From: Klebsiella pneumoniae
GTDB lineage: Bacteria; Pseudomonadota; Gammaproteobacteria; Eutrophobiales; Eutrophobiaceae
Assembly (NCBI GenBank): GCA_945878555.1
Contig: CAMDWI010000011.1
Location: 1 to 64,000, forward strand
Length of the DNA stretch: 64,000 nt
Direction of reading: 5' to 3'
The notes beneath the pieces were generated by a model. It ran no database searches. It saw only the letters and a program-made list of their open reading frames with translations, and was not told the DNA's origin. The position numbers were made by a program, and so were the translations under genes. Of the stretch, positions 35,655-45,330 are shown one piece after another (position 1 is the first letter of the stretch; every line of letters begins with the position of its first letter).

Positions 35655-35699
35655 TGGCGCACCTGGCAGGACTCGAACCTGCAACTCTCGGGTTCGAAG
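35655..35699 (-). pseudogene. tRNA-Arg (UCG) 3' fragment
   Basis: On the minus strand the 45 bases give an anticodon loop cttcgaa (anticodon TCG), the following stem strand, a perfect T arm (gcagg TTCGAGT cctgc), an acceptor strand and an encoded CCA at 35657-35655. The 5' half of the tRNA is absent: upstream sequence cannot pair with the anticodon stem. A tRNA 3' half of this kind is the usual footprint of site-specific integration into a tRNA gene. Confidence 0.78.
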
Positions 35700-35756
35700 A
35701 TTTTACATAAGAATAATGGCGCTTTATAAATCAACACCTTGCGATGCTCGCAAATT

Positions 35757-35811
35757 CTAGACTTAGTCTGAATATAATCTAGACTAGTCTGAGTAAGTCA
35801 CAGTAAGTTAC
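35757..35811. repeat. Tandem and palindromic repeats next to the tRNA-Arg fragment
   Basis: Two near-identical units, ctagacttagtctga (35757-35771) and ctagactagtctga (35779-35792), are followed by a pair of adjacent units, agtaagtcac (35792-35801) and agtaagttac (35802-35811). Short repeats beside a tRNA 3' end are typical of recombinase arm sites at an integration locus. No integrase gene accompanies them. Confidence 0.6.
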
Positions 35812-35840
35812 GAAATGGCTACGGGGAATCTTTAAGATAT

Positions 35841-35953
35841 ATGAGGTACATTGATGAATTACCAGGCGTTCCTCCAGCTTTATTATTGCTCATTCGAGAG
35901 TTATTTGGTTCTACGTCATTGCAGGATATGCGGCGTCGAATTAAGGGCATGCT
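35841..35953 (+). pseudogene. Short unrecognised reading frame truncated by copy D
   Basis: From ATG 35841 the frame reads MRYIDELPGVPPALLLLIRE, then LFGSTSLQDMRRRIKGM, before entering copy D, where it soon ends. The first 38 residues have normal protein composition. It may be the start of a gene cut by the element, but no family was recognised and it could be chance. This belongs to the 35585-36210 gap, which otherwise holds the tRNA-Arg fragment, the repeats and copy D. Confidence 0.35.
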
Positions 35954-36115
35954 TGTTGATTTGCATTTAAATCTGACCCGGTATTTGCATCATCAATTAA
36001 CCCACTACTTTATCATCCATAAATAGACGGACTGGAGAACAGGCTCTAATATTATGGGTCAATATTCAATGCTAATTATCCCACCAAATGGATCACTTTT
36101 GGGTGCAATTCGACA
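35954..36115 (+). mobile_element. 161-bp repeat element, copy D
   Basis: 162 bases, TGTTGATTTGCA to TGCAATTCGACA, very similar to copies A and C and in the same orientation. Left and right flanks (gggcatgct and ctcctgggcat) share gggcat but not as an exact abutting target duplication. It ends 95 bases before the alpha/beta hydrolase gene and is the rightmost copy. Confidence 0.78.
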
Positions 36116-36210
36116 CTCCTGGGCATCCCTCACCGGATTGTCATGAATGATAAAGGGCTGGATGCAGGAGAATGACTAGGGTAAGGAAGGGATTACCCCT
36201 GGAGAAATAT

Positions 36211-38250
36211 ATGACATCAAATTACACGAATAAGATATATACACTAATCCTGTTGATACCGGTTTTGGGTTTTAGTAATGAAACCAGTGCCCGTGTGACG
36301 CGCATCGAAGCTGAGCCCCCTGTCATCATCGATCTATCAGCATTCGGGGACACCGGGCCTTATGAAAAGATTGTGGGCACTTTCGAGGGCGAGATAGACC
36401 CTGCCGATAGACGCAGTGCCGATATCGTTGATATTGAGCTTGCACCGGTAATCGATGGCAAGGTCCGTTATCGATCTACCTTTTTTATCCTAAGACCCGC
36501 AGACCTGTCCAGGGGCAACGGTAAACTCTTTTACGATTTTGGTAACCGGGGTAGTAAACGCATGTTGCAATGGTTCAACGATGGTGATGCCTCCGACGAT
36601 CCGTCCGGGGCAGACGATTTCGGTCACGGGTTCCTTATGCGGGAAGGCTACATTGTTGCCCAGAGTGGCTATTCGTCCCATGTCAGGGGTGGCTTGAACG
36701 TCCTGGGGGCAGAGCTCCCCATTGCGATCAATCCCGACGGTAGCCCTGTTACCGGGGCCGTACTCGTCGAAATGGTAGCCGAAGGCGAGGCTAACACGCG
36801 TATCGTCCTGCCCTACGCCGCTAACAGCACGGAAGTATCAAACGGCACCCTGACGGTCAGGGAGCACGGAGACGGTGTAGGCACACCCGTGACGGGCTGG
36901 CGCTACACGGACGCGTGGACGATTGTATTTCCCGGTCCCGCAAGACCCGGCTGGATCTATGAATTTGTTTATACCGGGCGGGACCCATATGTCATGGGGA
37001 TTGGTCACGCGGTCACACGCGATTTCCTCTCGTTTCTCAAGCATGCTGCAGTCGACGATTTTGGTAACCCCAACCCCGTGGCAATGCGCGACGGACTCCG
37101 CGCTATTTATTCGTGGGGGCGATCCAACGGCGGGCGCAACCAGCGCGATTTTCTACGCTGGGGTTTTAACGAGGACGAGTCGGGGCGAATTGTGATCGAA
37201 GCCATGATGCCCTACGCTGCGGGCTCCGGCGGTCATGTCTGGATGAACGCCCGGTTTGCCCAGCCGCTGGTGTCTTCCCGGAAACACGAATACCATAATG
37301 CCCCCGAGCATGAATTTCCCCATACCTTTCCGGTATTGATCGATCCACTGACAGAACAGACGGACGGCATTCTCTGGTCTTGTCTTAGGACCCGAACCTG
37401 CCCGAAGGTCTTCAATATTGATGGTGCCAATGAATACTGGAACAAGTCCTCGTCTCTGAATCACACGGACGCGAAGGGTAATGATATAGACATTGATGTT
37501 CTGTCCCCCAACGTGCGGATCTATTCCATTGCAGCCATCGAGCACAACACCACCTTCGACCAGGTACCGGAACTGATAGCAGAATGTCAGCAGATGATCA
37601 ACCCGCTTTATAACGGCACAATCTTCCGGGCTTTGCTGGTGAAACTGGACCGCTGGGTCACTGAGGGCACCCCGCCACCAGCCAGCATCGTACCGCGCAA
37701 ACGTGATGGAAGCCTGGTGCCACCAGAGGCGATCAAGTATCCGGCCATTCCCGCGCTTCATTATGATGGCTGGCCAGCATTACCGGCATTCGTCTACACG
37801 CCTGCCACGATGTTCCGTTATGCGCCACTGGATTTTTCGGCGGTCCCCTTCAAGAGGTTGCCCGGACCCGAATATACCGTGCAGGTCTCGCAGGTCGATG
37901 CGGACGGAAATGATATTGCCGGTATCCGCCTGCCTGAACTCGAGGTGCCACTTGGCACCCATTTGGGCTGGTCAGTACTGAAAGCGGGTGCGGGTTTCCC
38001 TGACTCATGCGGACAGAACGGTACGTACATCCCCTTCGCCAAAACCCGGGCCGCACGCATGGCCGCCGCTGATCCTCGGCCTTCACTGGAGGAACGCTAC
38101 GGCGACGAGCAGACCTTTGCTTCGAAAATAGAGGCGGCAGCGGCCGGCCTCATGGAGGCAGGTTTTCTGCTGGAAGAAGACCGGGCGCGCATCGTCAAGC
38201 GTGCAGGGGATCATGGGTTTGATATGTGGCATTTTCCGTTACCACGCTAG
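36211..38250 (+). CDS. Exported alpha/beta hydrolase-domain protein
   Basis: 679 residues from the ATG at 36211, five bases after GGAGA; an open extension to 36172 has no such site. A signal peptide (KIYTLILLIPVLGFSNETSA) is followed by a large protein of the alpha/beta hydrolase-domain family (Abhydrolase_10 type). The nucleophile elbow is SWGRSNGGRNQRDFL, and the acid and His landmarks probably lie in FNIDGANEYWN and AAIEHNTTF. Family members are secreted esterase-like proteins of unknown substrate. The codon use is GC-rich, unlike the AT-rich island genes on its left. Confidence 0.8.
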   Translation: MTSNYTNKIYTLILLIPVLGFSNETSARVTRIEAEPPVIIDLSAFGDTGPYEKIVGTFEGEIDPADRRSADIVDIELAPVIDGKVRYRSTFFILRPADLSRGNGKLFYDFGNRGSKRMLQWFNDGDASDDPSGADDFGHGFLMREGYIVAQSGYSSHVRGGLNVLGAELPIAINPDGSPVTGAVLVEMVAEGEANTRIVLPYAANSTEVSNGTLTVREHGDGVGTPVTGWRYTDAWTIVFPGPARPGWIYEFVYTGRDPYVMGIGHAVTRDFLSFLKHAAVDDFGNPNPVAMRDGLRAIYSWGRSNGGRNQRDFLRWGFNEDESGRIVIEAMMPYAAGSGGHVWMNARFAQPLVSSRKHEYHNAPEHEFPHTFPVLIDPLTEQTDGILWSCLRTRTCPKVFNIDGANEYWNKSSSLNHTDAKGNDIDIDVLSPNVRIYSIAAIEHNTTFDQVPELIAECQQMINPLYNGTIFRALLVKLDRWVTEGTPPPASIVPRKRDGSLVPPEAIKYPAIPALHYDGWPALPAFVYTPATMFRYAPLDFSAVPFKRLPGPEYTVQVSQVDADGNDIAGIRLPELEVPLGTHLGWSVLKAGAGFPDSCGQNGTYIPFAKTRAARMAAADPRPSLEERYGDEQTFASKIEAAAAGLMEAGFLLEEDRARIVKRAGDHGFDMWHFPLPR

Positions 38251-38332
38251 AAATTAACCCGTAATTATTACACCTATAGAATCAACCGCTGGTCAGTTGA
38301 CAACCAGAATCGGTAGGGCTAGCCTCGACAAT

Positions 38333-38423
38333 TAGGGTGTCACAAGGGTTCTACCCCGATCTTACGGACACTTCAAAGAAGCCTCCGCCCAGTAGAGTTT
38401 CGAATCCATGCCCCCTGCCATTT
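38333..38423 (+). pseudogene. Decayed copy of tRNA-Gln, probable right attachment remnant
   Basis: Bases 38383-38423 match the 3' part of the intact tRNA-Gln at 28070-28143: ctccgcc, agtag, ttcgaatccat, ccccc and gccattt align in order, with a few substitutions and two small indels. The match even continues past CCA into the flanking TTT. A weaker resemblance (gggtgtcacaagggt) extends to about 38333, so it could be a whole decayed tRNA instead of only an integration duplicate. It cannot fold into a working tRNA. It bounds the island on the right. Confidence 0.62.
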
Positions 38424-38504
38424 AAACCAATCAGTTAATGCAGGAAGAATAAACCGCAGTTATTCAGGTGCAGTACCCGCTTTATGCGGGTTCTTACCCG
38501 GAAT

Positions 38505-39740
38505 TCAAGCGATAACGGGAATAAACGCCGACGGGCGTGTTGATGACACTGGCATCTGGATATTCAGGGATAAGGTAGATGCAGCAATGGCGACAAGTTC
38601 AAACCAGAACACGCTGCCGACACCCACACTACTGTCGACGCCGACTTCGCCCCCCATTAAACCGACCAGACGCTTGGAAACCACCAGCCCGATGCCGGTT
38701 CCCTCCTCCTTGCCTGCCTCCCGCCCAATCCGGTTAAACGGTTTGTACAACTGCGCCAGTTCCTCCGGCGCGAGGCCCTGGCCGGTATCCCTGACGCTGA
38801 CGCGTATGCGCCCGGGTGTAGTCTCGGCGCAGTATACTTCGACTGACCCATTCGTTCTGTTGTACTTGATCGCATTGGAAAGCAGATTGATGACGACCTG
38901 CTTCACGCGCATGCGGTCGGCCAGGACGAGCAAATTTCCGTCAGCGACGGGGAATTGCATGTGGATGCCACGCCGCTGAGCCTGCGGTTCGGTCATTCGC
39001 TCGCATTCGTCCAGAACCTCCGCCAGCGATACCGACTCCTGCAACATCGGCACCTGCCCGGATTCAATCTTCGACAGGTCGAGAATCTCGTTGATTAGCG
39101 TCAGCAGATGCCAGCCTGCCAGAAGAATCTGCGTGATACTTTCTTTCTGCGTCGCGGAGGGCAAGGGGGAATCTGACTCCATCAACTGGGCAAAGCCGAG
39201 GATGGCATTCAGTGGAGTGCGCAGTTCATGGCTCATGCTGGACAGGAAATCGGATTTCGCCTGATTGGCTTTTTCCGCCACCAACCTTGCGGCGTCCAGT
39301 TCGACATTCTTTTCCTGCAGGAAGTCGCTCATGGCCTTCAACGCCAGATGGTTCTTCACGCGTGCCAGCACGATGGGGGCGCTGATAGGCCGCGCGATGT
39401 AGTCCACGGCGCCCAGTTCCAGTCCCTTCTTCTCATCTTCCATTTCGGCGCGTGCGGTGAGAAAGATCACCGGAATGTTCATCGTCCCCGGATTACCCTT
39501 GAGCTGGCGGCACACTTCATAGCCGTCCATTTCCGGCATCATGATATCCAGCAGGATCAGGTCGGGGGGCATCTCCGAGGCCGCGATCTTCAAGGCGCTC
39601 TGGCCGTTGATTGCGATACGCACCTTGTACTGATCCTTGAGCAGCCCGTTCATTAAATCCAGATTTTCCGGCGCATCATCGACCACCAGTATCGTGGCCT
39701 TTTTGCTGATATCGTGCCTGTCCATTACGTTTTCTTTCAC
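38505..39740 (-). CDS. Response regulator-histidine kinase (REC-HisKA-HATPase)
   Basis: 411 residues. An N-terminal receiver ([12 protein letters not shown], phospho-Asp in [13 protein letters not shown], Lys replaced by the ARPIS segment) is followed by a short coiled coil and a kinase core. The phospho-acceptor is in [12 protein letters not shown]; the ATPase boxes are [15 protein letters not shown] and GIGLVVSK. It is soluble. The ATG overlaps the stop of the large hybrid kinase gene by four bases, so the two are translationally coupled and likely act in one phosphorelay. The output is unknown; no DNA-binding regulator is adjacent. Confidence 0.92.
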   Translation of the reverse strand: MKENVMDRHDISKKATILVVDDAPENLDLMNGLLKDQYKVRIAINGQSALKIAASEMPPDLILLDIMMPEMDGYEVCRQLKGNPGTMNIPVIFLTARAEMEDEKKGLELGAVDYIARPISAPIVLARVKNHLALKAMSDFLQEKNVELDAARLVAEKANQAKSDFLSSMSHELRTPLNAILGFAQLMESDSPLPSATQKESITQILLAGWHLLTLINEILDLSKIESGQVPMLQESVSLAEVLDECERMTEPQAQRRGIHMQFPVADGNLLVLADRMRVKQVVINLLSNAIKYNRTNGSVEVYCAETTPGRIRVSVRDTGQGLAPEELAQLYKPFNRIGREAGKEEGTGIGLVVSKRLVGLMGGEVGVDSSVGVGSVFWFELVAIAASTLSLNIQMPVSSTRPSAFIPVIA

Positions 39741-42700
39741 ACCGGTACCGTGTTGGCGGTGCGCAGTACCTCGCGCGCGGCTGCAAAGTTGAAGGATCGA
39801 ATCCCCTGGGAAATTGCCAGGTAGTCCGCGGGGAATGCCGCGTTCAGCAGGTCGGCATTGGCGGTCAGGACATCGCCCGCCTCGGCATCATCTCCGGCGA
39901 GCAGCCCGTCCAGCTGGTCGCACACCGCACTGAGTAATGTCCGGTCCACAACCACCGGCACCCTGACTTGTTCCTGCGGTAATTGCCGCACCAACGCTTC
40001 CATCAGCGCGTCCAGCGGTCCGCTCAATTTATCGAGCAGACGGTTTTTCTCTTCGAGCGGTGAGTGATCCCGGATAGCGCTCTCCAGCTGTTGGGCCATC
40101 CCTTGCAAGCCGACGGCGCCGACGTTGGCGCACCCGCCTTTCAAGGTGTGCGCAAGCCGCTCGGCCAGACTCCAATCTTCATGTTCCAACGCGGTCCGGA
40201 TCTCAGTCACCGCGGAGCGCTGACCGGCAACAAATTTTTGCAGCATCGACAGGTAGAGCGGACGTTTGCCGAGCACGCGGCGCAGGGCCGTGGCAATGTC
40301 CAATCCATCTATGGCTGAAGGCAACTGAACGATGTCGACCTCCGGCACAGCTGTCCCTGTCACACTTGCCGGCACAGCGGGTGGAGTGGCGGGGTGAGGT
40401 TTGATCCATTTCAGCAGCGCCTTCCACAGGTCTTCCGGCTCGATCGGCTTGGCCACATGGTCATTCATACCTGCGGCAAGGCAGCGGTCGCGATCGGCCT
40501 GCATCGCATTCGCTGTCATGGCGACGATGGGAAGATCCTTCATCCGTGGGTTCTTGCGGATCTCACGGGTCGCTGTCACACCGTCCATGACCGGCATTTG
40601 CATGTCCATCAGGACAATATCGAAAAGGTTTTTTTCGACCATGTCGATGGCAATCTTGCCGTTTTCAGCCACATCGACCAGAAAGCCGGCCTCGCGCAAT
40701 AGCTCGGTGGCCACTTCCTTGTTGAGGTCATTGTCCTCGACGAGCAGGATCCGGGCGCCACGCAGTGGTGCAAGCTGCGCAAATACATCGGTCGACACTT
40801 CACTGATGGTGCGCGAGCCATCTGCGGTCGCGCCACCCAGCACACCCACGACACCATCAAACAGCATGGATGCGCTGACCGGCTTGATCAGCACATGCTC
40901 GATACCGGTCTGATCGGCCGCCTTGATCACCTCCTCGCGACCATAGGCGGTAACCATGATCAGGTGGGGGGCGCGACCCAGCGCAAGGCCCTGCAGCCGC
41001 CTGGCGGTATCGATGCCATCCAGGCCTGGCATCATCCAGTCAAGAAATACGATTTCGTATGGCATACCACCAGCGTCCGCCCGACCAACGGCATCAATGG
41101 CCGCCACGCCGGAATCGGCACGGTCAACGCTGAAGCTCATACCACCGAGCATTTCACTGAGTACCAGACGCGCATTTTCATTATCATCCACAACCAGCAC
41201 GCGCTTGCCCTGAAGGTCGCGGGAGAGCGCCAGCTTGCGCTGCGGAACCGAGCTCTTGCTGAAGCGCGCGGTGAACCAGAACGTGCTGCCCTTTCCGGGC
41301 TCACTCTCGACACCCACTTCTCCCCCCATCAGCTCCACCAGCTTTTTGGAAATGACCAGACCGAGACCAGTGCCGCCATATTTTCGCGTGATCGATGTAT
41401 CAGCCTGCGAGAAGCTCTGGAACAGACGCGCCGTTTGTTCACTGGACAAGCCGATGCCGGTATCGCGCACGGCACAGTGCAGCACCACCTCCGCTTCGGA
41501 CTGCTCCTTCACGCGTATAATAATGTGTACCTCGCCCGACTCGGTAAACTTGACCGCATTATTGCAGTAGTTGATAAGGATCTGGCCCAGACGCAACGGG
41601 TCGCCGATCAGGTTTGGCGGCACATCCTTCTCCACATCAAAGATCAGCTCCAGGCCCTTCTCAGACGTTTTCTCGGAGATCAGGCTCGATACATTGTCGA
41701 GCACTTTCTCCATCTCAAAATCGACATGCTCAAGGGTCAGCTTGTCGGCCTCAATCTTCGAGAAGTCGAGTATGTCGTTGATGATCCCGAGCAAATGTCG
41801 TCCGGAATCCTGGATCTTCTTGATGTGGTCGCGCTGGCGTGGCGTCATCTCGGACCTCATCGCGAGGTAAGACAAACCGATGATAGCGTTCATCGGAGTG
41901 CGGATCTCGTGGCTCATGTTGGAGAGAAAATCCGATTTGGCAAGGTTGGCCTTATCCGCCACCAGTCTGGCGTACTCCAGCTCGATGTTCTTTTCCTGCA
42001 GCATTTGATCAAAGCGCTTGCGCTCGGTGACGTCACGCGCCGCAGCGAACACGCCCTGCAATATGCCGTCCCGGTCGTAGAAGGTGGTGGCGTTGTAAGA
42101 CACCACCGTTTCCTTGCCATCCCTGGTGCACGCGGTGAGTTCGTAGTCGGTAACGCGCTTGTCGGCCAACACCCGCTGGATTCCGGCAGAGGCCCGTTCG
42201 GGATCAGTAAAGTAATCCTTGAACGAGGTGCCAATCAGCTCGTCACGTGTGCGGCCGGTTAACAATTCCATTTGCTTGTTGACGTCGGTAATGATTCCGC
42301 GCGGATCGGTGGTGATCAGAGCGTCGATGTTGGATTCAATGAGCGAGCGCGTGTAGAACTGCTGGTCGCGCAAGGCCCGCTGCACGGCATATTCTTCAGT
42401 GACATCGCGAAACACCAGTACGGCACCGACTACCGTACCGTCGCGCGTGCGAATTGGCGCACAACTGTCAGCGATAGCGCACTCGCTGCCATCGCGCGCG
42501 ATCAGTATCGTGTGGTTGGCCAGACCCTGTACTGTGCCACGCGCCAGGGTTTCCTTGACCGGCACAGTGGCGGGCAGGCGCGTTTCCTGATTGATGATGT
42601 GAAAAATGTCGTCGACCAGTCGATTGGCAGCTTGTTCCTGCGTATATCCGATTAGCTTTTCGGCCAGCGGATTAATCAGTGTCACGCGCCCATCGGCATC

Positions 42701-43483
42701 CGTGGCCAGTACCGCATCGCCTATAGAGTTGAGCGTGACTGCGAGTTTTTCTTCGCCGATCTGAAGGTTGACATTAGCCAACTGCAATTGTCTGTTCGTC
42801 TCCTCCTGAATCTTGAGTAAATGCTGTGTTTCGAGATGAACCTGATCCGTGAGCCGCTGCTGTGTTTCTCGATAAATCAACCCGACGAAGGAAATTGCAA
42901 ACAACAGGGTAAACAGACTGGCAATAGCGATGAGGACTAAAAGTCGGCGCATGCTTGTATGGAAATTTGCATCGCGCTGATCCTGTGCGTTTTCCTGTAT
43001 CTGGATGAAGCCACGCATCTCGGCACGAATTGAATCTGTCAACTCCTTGCCCTGATTACTGCGTACAAGAGCCTCCGCCGCTATCTCGTTATTATTGCGA
43101 TTCAACTCAATGATCCGGGATATATTCGCCAGTCTGGCGTCCACCAATGGAACCAGTGCGTCCAGGTGTTTATCGCCTGAACGGATTAAGGTAAGTTGAC
43201 GCAGTTCATTCAGATCGCCAGTGATGCTATCGCGTACCGCCATATACGGTTCCAGATAGGCCTCGTCACCGGTATACAAATAGCCACGCATAGCGGATTC
43301 GGCATCTATAAATGCAGCAAGAAAATCGCCTGCCCGGTTCAATACAATGCGGGAATGCTTGCGTGCAGCGGCAGCTTCCTCGACCTGGGTAAAAGTCGAG
43401 AATGACTCTACTATTACGAGTGCAACCAGCAGGGCCGCTCCAACGAGTGAAGCAACAATTTTATAAGTGACCTTCAAGGACAT
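39737..43483 (-). CDS. Hybrid sensor histidine kinase, CHASE3-PAS-PAS-HisKA-HATPase-REC-REC-Hpt
   Basis: 1248 residues from the ATG at 43483, which follows GGAG at good spacing. Two membrane helices (about 8-28 and 185-210) enclose a CHASE3-like periplasmic domain. PAS domains lie at about 260-380 and 385-505. The kinase core has [30 protein letters not shown] and [10 protein letters not shown]. The first receiver has FLDWMMPG and the second [11 protein letters not shown]; both keep the phospho-Asp. The C-terminal Hpt domain has [12 protein letters not shown]. The whole chain is an intact phosphorelay in one protein. It is coupled to the downstream REC-kinase gene. Confidence 0.94.
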   Translation of the reverse strand: MSLKVTYKIVASLVGAALLVALVIVESFSTFTQVEEAAAARKHSRIVLNRAGDFLAAFIDAESAMRGYLYTGDEAYLEPYMAVRDSITGDLNELRQLTLIRSGDKHLDALVPLVDARLANISRIIELNRNNNEIAAEALVRSNQGKELTDSIRAEMRGFIQIQENAQDQRDANFHTSMRRLLVLIAIASLFTLLFAISFVGLIYRETQQRLTDQVHLETQHLLKIQEETNRQLQLANVNLQIGEEKLAVTLNSIGDAVLATDADGRVTLINPLAEKLIGYTQEQAANRLVDDIFHIINQETRLPATVPVKETLARGTVQGLANHTILIARDGSECAIADSCAPIRTRDGTVVGAVLVFRDVTEEYAVQRALRDQQFYTRSLIESNIDALITTDPRGIITDVNKQMELLTGRTRDELIGTSFKDYFTDPERASAGIQRVLADKRVTDYELTACTRDGKETVVSYNATTFYDRDGILQGVFAAARDVTERKRFDQMLQEKNIELEYARLVADKANLAKSDFLSNMSHEIRTPMNAIIGLSYLAMRSEMTPRQRDHIKKIQDSGRHLLGIINDILDFSKIEADKLTLEHVDFEMEKVLDNVSSLISEKTSEKGLELIFDVEKDVPPNLIGDPLRLGQILINYCNNAVKFTESGEVHIIIRVKEQSEAEVVLHCAVRDTGIGLSSEQTARLFQSFSQADTSITRKYGGTGLGLVISKKLVELMGGEVGVESEPGKGSTFWFTARFSKSSVPQRKLALSRDLQGKRVLVVDDNENARLVLSEMLGGMSFSVDRADSGVAAIDAVGRADAGGMPYEIVFLDWMMPGLDGIDTARRLQGLALGRAPHLIMVTAYGREEVIKAADQTGIEHVLIKPVSASMLFDGVVGVLGGATADGSRTISEVSTDVFAQLAPLRGARILLVEDNDLNKEVATELLREAGFLVDVAENGKIAIDMVEKNLFDIVLMDMQMPVMDGVTATREIRKNPRMKDLPIVAMTANAMQADRDRCLAAGMNDHVAKPIEPEDLWKALLKWIKPHPATPPAVPASVTGTAVPEVDIVQLPSAIDGLDIATALRRVLGKRPLYLSMLQKFVAGQRSAVTEIRTALEHEDWSLAERLAHTLKGGCANVGAVGLQGMAQQLESAIRDHSPLEEKNRLLDKLSGPLDALMEALVRQLPQEQVRVPVVVDRTLLSAVCDQLDGLLAGDDAEAGDVLTANADLLNAAFPADYLAISQGIRSFNFAAAREVLRTANTVPV

Positions 43484-43825
43484 TTTATCTCCGCCTGCAG
43501 TAACACCTGTCGGGAATGCAAACGTGCGTTTACATCGCACGCACCAGCTCCATGTTTAATACAGGCAGTATCTGCTGGTCTGGTGACCCCGTATGTACGA
43601 TATGCAACACTGCTCGAATTCCTTGCCACCGGCCATTTTTCATGTCCCGATACCCTCTCCTGGTGTGCTTTGGCATTCTGCACCCGTACACCTTCACGCA
43701 CGCTTATTCAAGACAAGCTTCCTCCCGAAATCGCGATTTATTTCATGGAAAATCAGTTAATTTTGCGGTTAGCAGGCCTATAATAAAAAAACACCCCCAA
43801 TTTGGTGCAGACAAGGTAGAGGCAA
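43484..43825. promoter_or_regulatory. Divergent intergenic region between two sensor-type genes
   Basis: About 340 bases separating the hybrid kinase (leftward) from the kinase-like membrane protein (rightward). Apart from the GGAG site belonging to the hybrid kinase, no operator, repeat or small gene was recognised. Open frames crossing it look non-coding. It should contain both promoters. Confidence 0.4.
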
Positions 43826-45328
43826 ATGCGAGAGTCCCTTCCACAGAACAGACCTGATCATCCATCTGCAACCGACCGGGTCGGGAAAAGCCTGGTGCAG
43901 GAAGTCCATATTCTCTACAGACTGTTACCTGCGACCCAGTGGATAGATATTGCGGCGGTCGGACTTGTTTTTGGCCTGCTCATTAAATACATCAATATTA
44001 CCTCCCTGATCTCCTGGTCGGCCTTTGTTGTCGTCATCATCTCTGCTCGCATAAGTATTCAGGAACGGTACGCCGCGGCGACTGTTACCCCTGACAATGC
44101 GCTCGTCTGGCTGAACTGGTTTCTCGCCGGCGCAGTCTTGTATGGCAGCATGTGGAGTGTAACTGCCATGTTGCTGGTGCCGTCAGACATACCAACCGCA
44201 GCGGCATTTACAGCGCTGATTCTGTGCGGGCTGACGGCTGCCGGTGTGGCGGTCTCGTCTGTGAATCTGAGGGTCTTTACCGTATACACGCTGGCCACCT
44301 TGTGGCCCTATTCTTTCTTCCTGCTGGCGTCAGGACAAAGTCCCCAGACCATTATCGGCGGCCTGATGTTCCTGTTCTCCTTTGTCATTTACATTATGGC
44401 CATCCGCACACATCACTTTTTTACCAATATGGTCCGGCTGGAACTGAAGTCAGACGAACTGGAGAGAGAACTTCGTTATGAGATTCGCAAACGTCACCAG
44501 GCTGAAAATGCATTGCTGGACAATACGCTGGAGGAAGAACTGGCTGACAAGATCAGGCAACAGTCACTCGCGCTCCGGGAAGGGACCATTGGCCGGCCTG
44601 CCAGAAGTGAACTGCTCAACGTCGATCAACAAACCTACCTGGCCTTGCTGAATTCGAAGATCAGGGACCAGTTACAGAACGTGCTCGTTTTCATAAAGGA
44701 TCTGGAGGAAGCCAACCTGCCAGAAAACCTGAAAAAAGAGGTGCAGATTATCTCCCGCATCCTGAGCAATATGGTCGGTATCATCGGGAAGACAACGACG
44801 AACAATGATCAAGTACGTCAGCAGATGGAAATATTTGACTATGAATCCAACGACACACGGCCTATCAACGTGCGCCGCCTGGTCAATTATCTGGTACAGG
44901 CGCTACCGCTGGTTTACAAGGCCAAATTCATCACGATCAACCGGGATATCGACAGTACCATCCCGAATACAGTTTACGGCAGCAAGGAAGCACTGGAGCG
45001 AATACTCTCCTGCCTGCTGAATAATGCCGTCAAGTACAGTGACGGCGGAAACGTCAATATCCTGGTGCGGTTGGTTGCTACAAACCATGAGCAGGTTGAC
45101 CTCCAGTTTACGGTTGTCGATACCGGGGTCGGCATGACCCGCGAGGTAGTCAACTTTCTGGCTACGGGCAACGATGAGGAAAACCTGGATCGTTATCCCG
45201 GTCTGGCTGTGGTAAAACATCTGATAGGTAAACATGGACACCAACTGTCCGTAAAAAGCACACCCGGCGCAGGTACCGAGATATCATTTGTCATGCACTT
45301 CAAGGCAGAAAGACTGGTCAGCGCCTGA
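43826..45328 (+). CDS. Membrane protein with histidine-kinase ATPase domain but no phospho-acceptor His
   Basis: 500 residues. About six membrane helices lie in residues 38-195 (MASE-like bundle), then a coiled coil and a four-helix dimerisation-like segment, then a GHKL ATPase domain with LLNNAVKYSDGG, DTGVGM and GLAVVKHLIGKHG. In the place where kinases have S-H-E-I-R-T-P the sequence reads NSKIRDQ (residues 276-282), so the histidine is replaced by serine. Either autophosphorylation is lost or another residue is used. Divergent from the hybrid kinase, it may act as a partner or regulator of it. Confidence 0.8.
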   Translation: MRESLPQNRPDHPSATDRVGKSLVQEVHILYRLLPATQWIDIAAVGLVFGLLIKYINITSLISWSAFVVVIISARISIQERYAAATVTPDNALVWLNWFLAGAVLYGSMWSVTAMLLVPSDIPTAAAFTALILCGLTAAGVAVSSVNLRVFTVYTLATLWPYSFFLLASGQSPQTIIGGLMFLFSFVIYIMAIRTHHFFTNMVRLELKSDELERELRYEIRKRHQAENALLDNTLEEELADKIRQQSLALREGTIGRPARSELLNVDQQTYLALLNSKIRDQLQNVLVFIKDLEEANLPENLKKEVQIISRILSNMVGIIGKTTTNNDQVRQQMEIFDYESNDTRPINVRRLVNYLVQALPLVYKAKFITINRDIDSTIPNTVYGSKEALERILSCLLNNAVKYSDGGNVNILVRLVATNHEQVDLQFTVVDTGVGMTREVVNFLATGNDEENLDRYPGLAVVKHLIGKHGHQLSVKSTPGAGTEISFVMHFKAERLVSA

Positions 45329-45330
45329 AC

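Noticed and set aside
31962-36115. Integron attC sites as an explanation of the 161-bp repeats
   Set aside because: The copies lack the attC core pattern (RYYYAAC/GTTRRRY) and hairpin architecture; the long terminal inverted repeats and conserved full length fit a transposon-derived element better, and no integron integrase is seen.
40895-42262. 455-residue open frame on the plus strand inside the hybrid kinase gene
   Set aside because: It is antisense to strongly conserved kinase and receiver domains; composition is that of a shadow frame (Arg, His, Gln, Leu-rich) with no recognisable family.
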